The notes below the pieces were generated by a model. It had not been told where the DNA came from. It saw only the letters and a program-made list of their open reading frames with translations, and did no database searches. A DNA stretch of 64,000 bases from an uncultured Flavobacteriales bacterium. Its GTDB lineage: Bacteria > Bacteroidota > Bacteroidia > Flavobacteriales > Crocinitomicaceae. The stretch spans positions 255,108 to 319,107 of the forward strand of contig CAMLHZ010000003.1 of NCBI GenBank assembly GCA_946480085.1, in the 5' to 3' direction. Both the position numbers and the translations under genes were made by a program. Shown here piece after piece: positions 56,301 to 64,000 of the stretch (within the stretch, counting starts at the first letter, position 1; each line of letters starts with the position of its first letter).

Positions 56301-59300
56301 GGTACAACTTCTGGAAGCGATCCAATTGATCCAGCGATCGCTAATGCATCTTATTACGATGGGTCTTCTCCGAATTTAGCGGTGATGAGCCAATTAAGCC
56401 AAAAATTGACGCAGTTCCAGTATGTGAATAGTAGCTGGTATACTATGGCTCAGATTGCAGCTGTTTTAACAAATGGTTCAATGAGTGCGGTAAGAACTTT
56501 TGGATCTGGAACTACAGCTCAGAAGAATTCTGATTGGACGAACTTTAAATCGCTTTACTATTCAACCAAGCAAGAGTTAATCATGGAACTGTCTATCAAA
56601 AGATCTGTTGAACTATCTGCTTACACAGGTTATAATGCTTGTATTGGAAACAGTGACTTCAATTTCTTTGAATACGACTTCCTGCAGTGGTCTTTCAGTG
56701 ACTTCTGGAACAGCGAATTGTTTAACGACGAACAACCATGTTGGATCGGTAATCAATCATTGTATGCGCATAAGGCAAAACGCTTTACTAATGGTGAGGC
56801 TCAGAATATGAGTGAGGAAGAGCAGTGGAATCTGGCGAATTACAATATGTATGAATTAACAGGTGATTGTCCAACAGCTCATGGTTTGGAGACAGTAATA
56901 AATACACTGGCATCTACAAACAATTTGACTTCAATTTCTTTTGCGCTTTCAGATATTCCAGAATACACTTCGTTTGCATTTAGTTTGCAGAATCCAATTC
57001 AGTTTACATCACCATTACCTGATTGGGATTGGAAAATAACTTCAACTACAAGTACCCAACTTTCTGCCAATATGGAGGATCAGAGTTCGGTAGTTCAGGG
57101 GAGTATTAATATCGTGCAAACAGGAACGCCTATTTTATGGGCAGATGTTAGCGGATTCAGAGACTTTCAGGCAACAGGAACAGGTGGTTTAGGTTATACC
57201 TTTACAGCGAAAATTGAAAAGATAAATGGAAGTGATGTTTTGCTTTATCCAGTAACTGGTAGTACTACATTCAATGTGAACGCATGTTCGTTTGATGAAG
57301 TTTGTAGTAAAACAGATCTAGGATCTGCATTGTATCTGTTGTTTGGTGGATTGGTTTCTGAACAACAATTCGCATCTACTGCCGGATATGATGTAAGAGG
57401 TGGCTCAGCTACACTTTCATCTTTGGTAAACAACGTTATTCAACTGGAGTTGTCATCAACATCCGGTTCAACTGAAACGTGGACCTATGACAACAACAAC
57501 AATTTCATTTTGTCGAGCGATGCAGGTGGAAGTACTTCAATGAACTTTGAAGTTTTATCTACCGTTCCTGCTAGTTACACTACGTTCTCAGCAATTGATT
57601 TCTTTACGGATTTTGAGATTACGGATGCAACTCATTTTACCCTTATCGGGATGGATGGAAGCCAGGAAATACGTTTGAATTTTGAATCCAGTGTAATAAT
57701 CGGTTCTTGTGGTTTACCTTCTGAGATTTCATGTACAGATCAGGAAACAACGAACTTCACTGAGCTTGAAGCATTGCTTACGGATGTGTTAATTAACCAG
57801 AATCCTACTTATGATTTGTTTGAAAGTACTTACCTGACAGCGAATCTGATCAGTCAAATGGAACCTGGTTTAACTAGTGCAACATCCACTGTTCAGAATG
57901 TATTGGTTTACGATGATGGTTTATCCATTTCTCCAAGACAATTTTTGAGTCAAACGGAAACCGTTGTTGGTAATGTTACTACAACTGTAACACTTGAACG
58001 AGAAGTCACGGCATCAAATGTTTATACTTGGACAATTACAGAGGTTTGTACTGAAAATCAATATGGACAAGTGAATTGTACCGTAGATGATAATGATCCA
58101 CCGACATCTTATGCGCGCAGTATAGGAAAAGTGGTGAATACTGTGTTTGATTTGGGCGAAGGGTGTGAACTTGTTCTATCTATGGCAGAAGATCAAGTGA
58201 GTAACTTTACCATTGAGGATTTGGTATCAATACAATCATTCGAGACCTATGGTGAGGCTGATGCATTCGGAAATTATCATCAGTTTATTATTGAAGCTAC
58301 GTTTGATAATGTATTCAGACAACCTGCTCAACTTACCATTATTGGAAGCAGCTGTATTGGCATCAGAGAATGTACTGAGGGGAACATCGATCTGACTACA
58401 GAACCAGTTATTCCAACAGTTGAATTTGTAGATCCATGTGCTGAGCAGATGGACAACATTACAAGTTCGAATGCGAGCAATGCTTACAACATATACATCG
58501 ACGCGTTATTGAGCGAATTCAGAAAGAATTACATTGACAAATGTATGGACGGATTGGAGTCTTTGACACGAACATATTCTCAAGGAGAATACCATTATAC
58601 CTTGTACTACTATGATCAGGCTGGGAATTTGGTAAAAACGATTCCACCTGCAGGTGTTGAGTTATTGCCTTTCAATGCGAGTAATCATACACTTTCTTTG
58701 CAAATTGCAAACGATCGTAGTAACAATACACAAAATGTTACCACTACACACCGCTTGGCAACAAAATACCTTTACAATTCATTGAATCAATTGATAGCAC
58801 AGCAAATGCCTGATATGGATAATATGAATGTGCAAACAGTGACGTTGGCTAACGGATTACATGTGGATTTAGTAACTACGGCCATTCAAATGGTAAGCGC
58901 TACAGACGGATATTTGGCTGGTTATGTAACCAACTCCAACGCAGGTGTAGACAATATGCGTGGTTATTTGTATAAATCAACAGATGGTGGGTCGAATTGG
59001 TCACGTATTACCAATCTAATGCCTTCTGATTTGGTTCGTGTGAAAATGGCAAGTTCTACAATCGGATTTGCTGTTGGTAATGATGGCGCAGTATTCCGAA
59101 CATCTGATAACGGTGATACCTGGGATTTATTAAATATTCATTCTTTAGGGATAATAAGCAATTTCGTAGATGTGGCAGTTAAATCCAGCACATCTGCAGC
59201 ATTCTTACTTTCGGACGGAAGAGTAGTGAAATATTCAGGACCATCTACAGCGATGGCCCTTTACGCACCAACTTACTCCGGTGTTACCAATGTATCAGCT

Positions 59301-62300
59301 CAAAGTATATCTGATTACGGAAGCACCTCAAACAGTCAGTATTTCCTCACGTGTTCTGTAACTTCAGGTTCGGATGTTTTCACAAGGATCTATAATATTG
59401 ACATGAGTACAACCGGAACATCACCAATTACGATTGCCGCAAATAATGAACTTGTATATGGTGTTGGTTGGAACTCTATTGATTACGCTACATCAACTGT
59501 TGGTATTATCGGTGGAACAGATGGTGACCTTGTTCAGTTGGCCGAAGGATCTTCGGGTACAGGAACTCAAATGTTACGCTCTTCGGGAAGTACCGTTGGA
59601 AGTATTTTGGAAACCGCGTTTTATGATAAGAATTCAGGGTTTGCATTGATCAACGATCCATCAACAGGAACATTCCTTTATTCTACCTTAGATGGTGGTG
59701 AAAGTTGGACAGCAGTTTCAGGTACAACTTGTGCCAGTATGGGTGTTACTACAAAAACATCAACCTCTATTCAAATCTTCGCTTCATTTACAGGAAATGG
59801 TTTAGGAAGATATACGCTTAGTAGTGCTGGTGTTTCCACAAACTGGACAGGAACGGTAGCTTTAACCTTTGACAAACTCGCATACAGAGCAGATGTTAGT
59901 GGTAGTCGATGCTACCTGATCGGAACAAATGGATTGGCTCTATACACTTCCGGTTCAATGTCACTGGTTAATCAAAGTGTAGGGCCTGCATCTACAATGG
60001 GATCAACTTCATATGCCTCTATGGGAGGAAGTTCAGTTACTGCTAAGAAGTTAATTGTTACTTACAATTCGACTAATGGAAACCACCACGCTATCATTTT
60101 GCGGACGGATAATGTTGTAGTAGATGCTTACACAAGTGGTTCTACAACTGTAACGAATATTTCACCTGCAGGCACTGTTTTCAAGGATATCACCGTAGGA
60201 AACGACGGAACAAATAACTACCTGATCTCTTTTGATCAAACAGGTGGTAAGATCCACCGTTCTACAGTTCCTAATTCAGCGGTAATTGCAACGCTGGCAT
60301 CTTTGGCAAACAGTAACTCTTTGCCATCAAGTACTTTTGTTGGTTTGGGACTGCACAATAATATGGTTACGCTCATAAGTTCAGGGGGAGATATTCAAAG
60401 CTCAAACGCTTCAGTTGCATCAGGATCTTCAATAACATGGGTGAATAGAAATGAATTACGTTTGCAACCTTTGCGAGATGTTGAAAAAGCAGAGTACAGC
60501 TTTACCTTCCTATCAACCACTTTTACGTACAGTGGTATTGCCGTTGGAGAAAACGGTACTGTTTTCAGAAGAGGAGCTACTGGTTCAACGCCACAGTGGA
60601 CTCTAAATAAACTGGGAAGATATAAGGATCTGAATGCCGCAACTTTTGCAACGGTTAACTCCAGCCCAACAGCATGTATTGTTGGTGATGATGCAACAGC
60701 GGTTAAATGGCAGATTGGGTCGATTATTCCAACAATAACCAATATTACTACTTCGTCAGGTTCAACGGCTAATTTTGTTGATGTGGCACTTGTTCCAGTT
60801 TCAACAAATGGAACGGTGTATATGGTTGATAACGCTGGTTATTCGTTCTACACCAATAACATTACAACGTCATCACCGGTATTGACTGCCTCAACGACGG
60901 CTTCGTTTACGCCGCTTAAGGGGGTTCATATTGCACCATCACAAAGTGGAACGATATACGGCGTTGCTGTTGGATCAGGAGGTAAATTCTTTAAACTCAA
61001 CGGAACAACCATGGTTGCGGTGAATGAAAGCTTTGGACCAAGAATCAATTCCGTGCATTTTGTCCCGTCATCAACGTATGGAACAGTTGTGGGAGACTAT
61101 TTCTTTGTTAGAACAACCACTACGGGTACTGCCTGGACAAAAGTGTTGCCTCCAACTGTGAATTCAACAACACTTACGCAACATGTCAATGAAGCTTACA
61201 CTTACTTAACGAGTAACGGATCTCACTTCGCATTATTGGGAGGGCCGAATTACCTTACAAAATGTGCCCAAAACGTTATTACGAATATTGGGATCTCAGG
61301 TACAGTTAACGACATTGCGATGTGGTCCGGCTCACTCACAAATGGATATCTTGCAGTAAACCTTACTGTAGTTCCGTTTTCACTTTCACCAAGTGGGACA
61401 ACCAATTTTACTTACACTCCAGGAACAGCTGTCTCAGCGGGTACAACAGTGAATGCCGTGTACGCATTCCCTAACGGAGGAGTAGTAGCAGTAGGTAGTG
61501 GCTATATCGGTTATAAAAAAGCAACCAGTGGGTCATTCACAAACTATTCTTATGGAATTACTGCGAATCTGAAAGATGTATATTTCACTGATCTTACTAC
61601 AGGTTATGTGGTAGGAAACGGTGGAGCATTTTACAAAACATCAAGTGTATTGTTTGAAAACAACAGCACTAACATTAATGGAATTTCCTGGGAGCAAAAA
61701 CAGTTCACAGACGCTTACGTAAGCACGTATTCGAACGTGAACATAAATGCTATTTCCTTTGCCGGAAACACGAAAGCGGTTTGGGGAGGAAATTACACCT
61801 CTTTTGTATCTGGATATTCAGCTTACGTGCGTTTGTTGACGGATCAAAGCAACCTATATTCAAGTAAATTCTACTATGATCGTTTAGGACGTATTGTTGT
61901 TAGTCAGAACTCACGTCAGCAGCAGCAGAAAAAATACTCTTATTGTCTTTACGATAATCAAGGAAGAGTTCTTGAAGGAGGTGAGAAAACGGAAAATGGT
62001 ACTTCGTTACCTCAGTTTGTCAGTATCTTTGGGACTATTGTTGGTGGACAAGTTAGCCCAACAACGATAGATGATTCCAAATTGAGTATTTGGTTGAATC
62101 AAACTGGAGCAAGAAATGAGGTGACAAGAAGTTATTACGATCAAACGGTAACTGCGATCAGTTCTCAATTCCCCGGTGGTACTTCACTTGATGCTGCAAC
62201 GCAACGCAAACGTATTGTACATGTTACATATGAAGAGGTGTATGATAATAACGCGGCAACTTATGATCATGCAACGCATTATGATTATGACATAAGTGGA

Positions 62301-64000
62301 AATGTGCGTATGCTCCTGCAGGACAATAAGAAGCAAGGCACGATTACTGACATTTCTCAGCACCGTTTCAAGAAATTGGAATATGTTTATGATTTGGTTT
62401 CAGGAAATGCGCATCGTGTGGATTATGAAAGCGGTAAAACGGATCAGTGGCATCATGCGTATGAATACGATGCGGACAACAGAATTGTCAATGTGTTTAC
62501 TACAACAGCGACGCCGTTGTTTGCGCCAAAATACGGGCTTACGGCTGCGATGGAAGAACCTACACTATCTCCTTACTGGGACAGGGATGCAGCCTATAAA
62601 TATTATGATCACTTTGAATTGTCTAAAACCATTTTTGGTGATCAGGAAGTACAAGGGATGGATTTCGTTTATACTTTACAAGGATGGATCAAAAGTGTGA
62701 ACAGTAACAATCTTGCCGTTGCAAATGATCCTGGAAAGGATGGACAAACCGGTGCTGGTATTCCAACTGTTGCACCTGACGTAATGGGTTACAGTTTACA
62801 TTATTTCACTGGTGATTACGCGTCAATCGCAAGTTCAGGAAATGGTTTAACTGCAACGCAAACGTCGAGCGATTTAAGCAATACATCCTATTCTAAGAAC
62901 TTGTACAACGGTAATATTGCACGTATGATAACTACAATTGTGGATCCGAATGTGGCCGTTGCTTCACGAGTGCCGTTGGCATTAGGAAATACATATTTAT
63001 ACGATCAGTTGAACCGATTGAAGCAGGCATACAGCTTTACGAACTTGAATGTTGCAGGAAACAGTTGGATGAACGGTGGAACGGTGCGTTATGCAAACCA
63101 ATTTACCTACGATCCGAATGGAAATATTGTTACTCAGGTGAGAAGGGATGAAAATGGAGCTCTCATTGATGATTTGAACTACGGTTATGAGAAATATTCA
63201 GGTGGCGCTAATAATGGGAAACTTATACGCAACCGTTTGTACCATGTAACGGATGCGCAAACCAATACAACGGCGTACACTGATGACATAGATATCACTA
63301 GTGTGCTAAATAATCAGTCAAATATCAATACTGCAAACAACTTCTCTTACGATGCCGAAGGGCGCTTGATTAAGGACGTAAGCGAACAGATTGCCAATAT
63401 TGTTTGGCGTGTTGATGGTAAGGTGAAAGAGATTGTTCGTACCGGGGGAAGCTCAAAGAAAAATCTCAGATTTGAGTACGATGCTATGGGGCATAGAATT
63501 GCGAAGCACCAATTGACCAGCGCGAATGTATTGGAAAAGAGCACGTATTACGTATTGGATGCTCAAGGAAATACCGTTGCGGTTTATCAAAGAGAAGTGA
63601 ATAGTGGAGGAGCGAATATCAGTTTCAAGCAGGTAGAGAAATACATTTATGGCTTGGCGCGTGTTGGTGACATGACATTGGAAGTACCTATGTTGGGTTC
63701 TCAAAACAACAGTTATTCTCAAGATATTTGGAAACACGCTGCGGGTAAACGCAGTTATGAAATGACGAATCATTTGGGTAACGTATTGGCGGTCGTCTCT
63801 GACAAACTCATTCGCGTATCTCCGAATACAACTCCTGGTACGGCAATTACGTACTACGCAGCTGATATTTTACAGAGTACGGACTATTCTCCTTTTGGGG
63901 TTAGTTTACGAGTGCGTGATTTGAAAAAATCCGGCATTTCCAACTCCCACAGATATGGCTTCCAAGGGCAGGAAGAGGACAACGAAGTGAAACCGGGTGA
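53334..64000 (+). CDS. Giant RHS/YD-repeat protein with internal BNR/Ycf48-like region (C-terminus beyond window)
   Basis: The frame starting MRAFILLIAVVCIPFFGMST is open for 3,555 codons to the window edge. The first about 1,750 residues are RHS shell-like (e.g. EGKRKEVVAFFDGTLRNRQM, MVIDPNGQVVISYMDQEGRV). A YD repeat (YYYDQAGNLVKTIPPAGVEL) lies at about residue 1,757. From about residue 1,840 to 2,800 come Asp-box/BNR words (YKSTDGGSNWSRI, RTSDNGDTWDLL, STLDGGESWTAVSG), suggesting a beta-propeller array. YD repeats then resume (FYYDRLGRIVVSQNSRQQQQ, FTYDPNGNIVTQVRRDENG) up to the RHS core end SPFGVSLRVRDLKK / YGFQGQEEDNEVK. The variable C-terminal, possibly toxic, domain is not in the window. 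Confidence 0.88.
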   Translation, partial: MRAFILLIAVVCIPFFGMSTLVQGTHGTIYTPSGGAVTPSSMIISSSVANDAPLSFQDITKKGVITFGVDHHYPRVAASGTTKITLQVSYHATYGGSLVTLPNFDMDITYDPTGAIDYEDKAIKELDGVVDYTVTVVAVLVNGAPATLPANLYINADLFINRIYAFNTSTPIALTAFSEDQLLDTDCDGIKDQLLVEWTKIKPAEEYELEWTFVNDYTEWNGLYKNSSDVNFDFKNNSTRIVTTEDHFKISLIYDHGYIVYRLRAVGRSSVNNEKRLFGVWTTQDKGTITNSNSSLNANDYYFNQEPWEGGKNWQYTASFAEEGKRKEVVAFFDGTLRNRQMVTITNTNNKAIVGETIYDHIGRPAVQVLPVPAVVTSENCSSGTTSLKYYNNFNVDANGAPYDRGDFDVTPSESCSILTAPMGNSSGAARYYSPANTNQANENAYIPNSFGFPFSRVEYTPDNTGRVRREGGVGQDFQLSTTSSPSHETKTYYGHPEQLELDRLFGMEVGYASHYQKSMVIDPNGQVVISYMDQEGRVIATSLAGEGPTNLLALDNEAYSATQLNAEMITASPTGGSTSNVLSEDGRSLRFSSTILVSTPGTMQFDYTLDLQQYVDECVGNFCFNCAYDLSFEIKDECGVSYVPAGYDNKVLGSFTPGEGGALIFDYTCSDSGPQDAVLTFTTPTLPIGSYTVTKILTINEEALAQAEEIFLDPEKNSCIKTLQDFVTEYEAVADYSGCDPDGSCTECIANLGSLNDFLANTLGTEDDYNDLVDKCNEACEPLTLCDVRRDLMLNDVRPNGQYGEYRMPDNSIHPENFALSVYNTNNHLPKSYSSTPPTLPDWQTPRYELGGSAQLHYYTDNLTTIAKVEVQVTAFNSMGAPTACIPAVNSPTTNVIQGTDGVWYTEPQYLTNVIDFINAFKPSWAYSLLYYHPEYNMLRTCYEFTKQVPSTTYNSSEEFDQLMQTTDTWAVAVTNGFVSNLGVLDNFGTTSGSDPIDPAIANASYYDGSSPNLAVMSQLSQKLTQFQYVNSSWYTMAQIAAVLTNGSMSAVRTFGSGTTAQKNSDWTNFKSLYYSTKQELIMELSIKRSVELSAYTGYNACIGNSDFNFFEYDFLQWSFSDFWNSELFNDEQPCWIGNQSLYAHKAKRFTNGEAQNMSEEEQWNLANYNMYELTGDCPTAHGLETVINTLASTNNLTSISFALSDIPEYTSFAFSLQNPIQFTSPLPDWDWKITSTTSTQLSANMEDQSSVVQGSINIVQTGTPILWADVSGFRDFQATGTGGLGYTFTAKIEKINGSDVLLYPVTGSTTFNVNACSFDEVCSKTDLGSALYLLFGGLVSEQQFASTAGYDVRGGSATLSSLVNNVIQLELSSTSGSTETWTYDNNNNFILSSDAGGSTSMNFEVLSTVPASYTTFSAIDFFTDFEITDATHFTLIGMDGSQEIRLNFESSVIIGSCGLPSEISCTDQETTNFTELEALLTDVLINQNPTYDLFESTYLTANLISQMEPGLTSATSTVQNVLVYDDGLSISPRQFLSQTETVVGNVTTTVTLEREVTASNVYTWTITEVCTENQYGQVNCTVDDNDPPTSYARSIGKVVNTVFDLGEGCELVLSMAEDQVSNFTIEDLVSIQSFETYGEADAFGNYHQFIIEATFDNVFRQPAQLTIIGSSCIGIRECTEGNIDLTTEPVIPTVEFVDPCAEQMDNITSSNASNAYNIYIDALLSEFRKNYIDKCMDGLESLTRTYSQGEYHYTLYYYDQAGNLVKTIPPAGVELLPFNASNHTLSLQIANDRSNNTQNVTTTHRLATKYLYNSLNQLIAQQMPDMDNMNVQTVTLANGLHVDLVTTAIQMVSATDGYLAGYVTNSNAGVDNMRGYLYKSTDGGSNWSRITNLMPSDLVRVKMASSTIGFAVGNDGAVFRTSDNGDTWDLLNIHSLGIISNFVDVAVKSSTSAAFLLSDGRVVKYSGPSTAMALYAPTYSGVTNVSAQSISDYGSTSNSQYFLTCSVTSGSDVFTRIYNIDMSTTGTSPITIAANNELVYGVGWNSIDYATSTVGIIGGTDGDLVQLAEGSSGTGTQMLRSSGSTVGSILETAFYDKNSGFALINDPSTGTFLYSTLDGGESWTAVSGTTCASMGVTTKTSTSIQIFASFTGNGLGRYTLSSAGVSTNWTGTVALTFDKLAYRADVSGSRCYLIGTNGLALYTSGSMSLVNQSVGPASTMGSTSYASMGGSSVTAKKLIVTYNSTNGNHHAIILRTDNVVVDAYTSGSTTVTNISPAGTVFKDITVGNDGTNNYLISFDQTGGKIHRSTVPNSAVIATLASLANSNSLPSSTFVGLGLHNNMVTLISSGGDIQSSNASVASGSSITWVNRNELRLQPLRDVEKAEYSFTFLSTTFTYSGIAVGENGTVFRRGATGSTPQWTLNKLGRYKDLNAATFATVNSSPTACIVGDDATAVKWQIGSIIPTITNITTSSGSTANFVDVALVPVSTNGTVYMVDNAGYSFYTNNITTSSPVLTASTTASFTPLKGVHIAPSQSGTIYGVAVGSGGKFFKLNGTTMVAVNESFGPRINSVHFVPSSTYGTVVGDYFFVRTTTTGTAWTKVLPPTVNSTTLTQHVNEAYTYLTSNGSHFALLGGPNYLTKCAQNVITNIGISGTVNDIAMWSGSLTNGYLAVNLTVVPFSLSPSGTTNFTYTPGTAVSAGTTVNAVYAFPNGGVVAVGSGYIGYKKATSGSFTNYSYGITANLKDVYFTDLTTGYVVGNGGAFYKTSSVLFENNSTNINGISWEQKQFTDAYVSTYSNVNINAISFAGNTKAVWGGNYTSFVSGYSAYVRLLTDQSNLYSSKFYYDRLGRIVVSQNSRQQQQKKYSYCLYDNQGRVLEGGEKTENGTSLPQFVSIFGTIVGGQVSPTTIDDSKLSIWLNQTGARNEVTRSYYDQTVTAISSQFPGGTSLDAATQRKRIVHVTYEEVYDNNAATYDHATHYDYDISGNVRMLLQDNKKQGTITDISQHRFKKLEYVYDLVSGNAHRVDYESGKTDQWHHAYEYDADNRIVNVFTTTATPLFAPKYGLTAAMEEPTLSPYWDRDAAYKYYDHFELSKTIFGDQEVQGMDFVYTLQGWIKSVNSNNLAVANDPGKDGQTGAGIPTVAPDVMGYSLHYFTGDYASIASSGNGLTATQTSSDLSNTSYSKNLYNGNIARMITTIVDPNVAVASRVPLALGNTYLYDQLNRLKQAYSFTNLNVAGNSWMNGGTVRYANQFTYDPNGNIVTQVRRDENGALIDDLNYGYEKYSGGANNGKLIRNRLYHVTDAQTNTTAYTDDIDITSVLNNQSNINTANNFSYDAEGRLIKDVSEQIANIVWRVDGKVKEIVRTGGSSKKNLRFEYDAMGHRIAKHQLTSANVLEKSTYYVLDAQGNTVAVYQREVNSGGANISFKQVEKYIYGLARVGDMTLEVPMLGSQNNSYSQDIWKHAAGKRSYEMTNHLGNVLAVVSDKLIRVSPNTTPGTAITYYAADILQSTDYSPFGVSLRVRDLKKSGISNSHRYGFQGQEEDNEVKPG

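Noticed and set aside
54207..63773. Several short frames on both strands inside the giant YD gene
   Set aside because: All are shadows of one uninterrupted frame whose translation shows YD and BNR repeats from end to end.

Overview
The window looks like a chromosomal segment of a member of the Bacteroidota, most likely a Flavobacteriales of the Crocinitomicaceae/Fluviicola type. The taxonomic call is inference. It rests on type IX secretion (T9SS) C-terminal sorting domains, the SC-K-K lipoprotein style, LytTR two-component systems with TPR histidine kinases, two promoters with the Bacteroidota spacing (TTTG/TTG, 19-20 bp, TAnnTTTG-like), and giant YD-repeat proteins. No rRNA, insertion sequence or CRISPR array was seen.

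Left part (1-27,400), mostly core and housekeeping. It starts with a truncated CPA2-type cation/proton antiporter and a LytTR regulator/kinase pair. Next come four tandem secreted MORN-like (YwqK-type) repeat proteins, then metK, a small lipoprotein, fabD and a T9SS cargo protein. A minus-strand run follows: a ferredoxin-NADP reductase-like flavoprotein, a rhodanese, a sensor kinase and a LuxE/PaaK-like acyl-protein synthetase. A four-helix-bundle gene sits between inverted repeats. After that lie a TrmH-family methyltransferase, three paralogous lipoprotein/membrane proteins, mutS, a PIG-L deacetylase, a 38-residue membrane peptide coupled to a sodium:solute symporter, a DUF2911 protein, and a tRNA-Gly/tRNA-Leu unit with its own promoter and terminator. 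Short REP-like repeats are scattered between genes, and one lies inside the mutS reading frame.

Middle part (27,400-39,900), AT-richer and accessory. It contains a foldable, pseudoknot-capable leader RNA candidate ahead of a small lipoprotein, and a divergently transcribed TPR kinase/LytTR regulator pair. The most striking element is a two-gene unit with a 4-bp overlap. Gene one is a possible TIR-like effector with a short Gly/Asn-rich motif at its C-terminus. Gene two is a large NLR/STAND-like receptor with a degenerate P-loop, a helical-repeat body and a similar motif at its N-terminus. This is the layout expected of a bacterial NLR-effector pair that signals through amyloid-like motifs. 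It is followed by a 55-residue protein, an unrecognised 306-residue protein, and a third LytTR/TPR-kinase system. An identical 32-nt terminator hairpin lies in opposite orientation at 27.1 kb and 36.0 kb, bracketing this stretch.

Right part (39,900-64,000), surface and secretion. Two T9SS cargo genes share a near-identical 188-bp sorting-domain segment. A seven-gene co-directional operon begins at 42,524: an outer-membrane barrel protein, a secreted beta-rich protein, a lipoprotein, a 1,924-residue RHS-associated shell-like protein, two further secreted proteins, and an RHS/YD-repeat protein of more than 3,555 residues that runs off the window. The last protein carries a long BNR/Ycf48-like propeller-type insert between two groups of YD repeats. 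Its C-terminal variable (possible toxin) region is outside the window.
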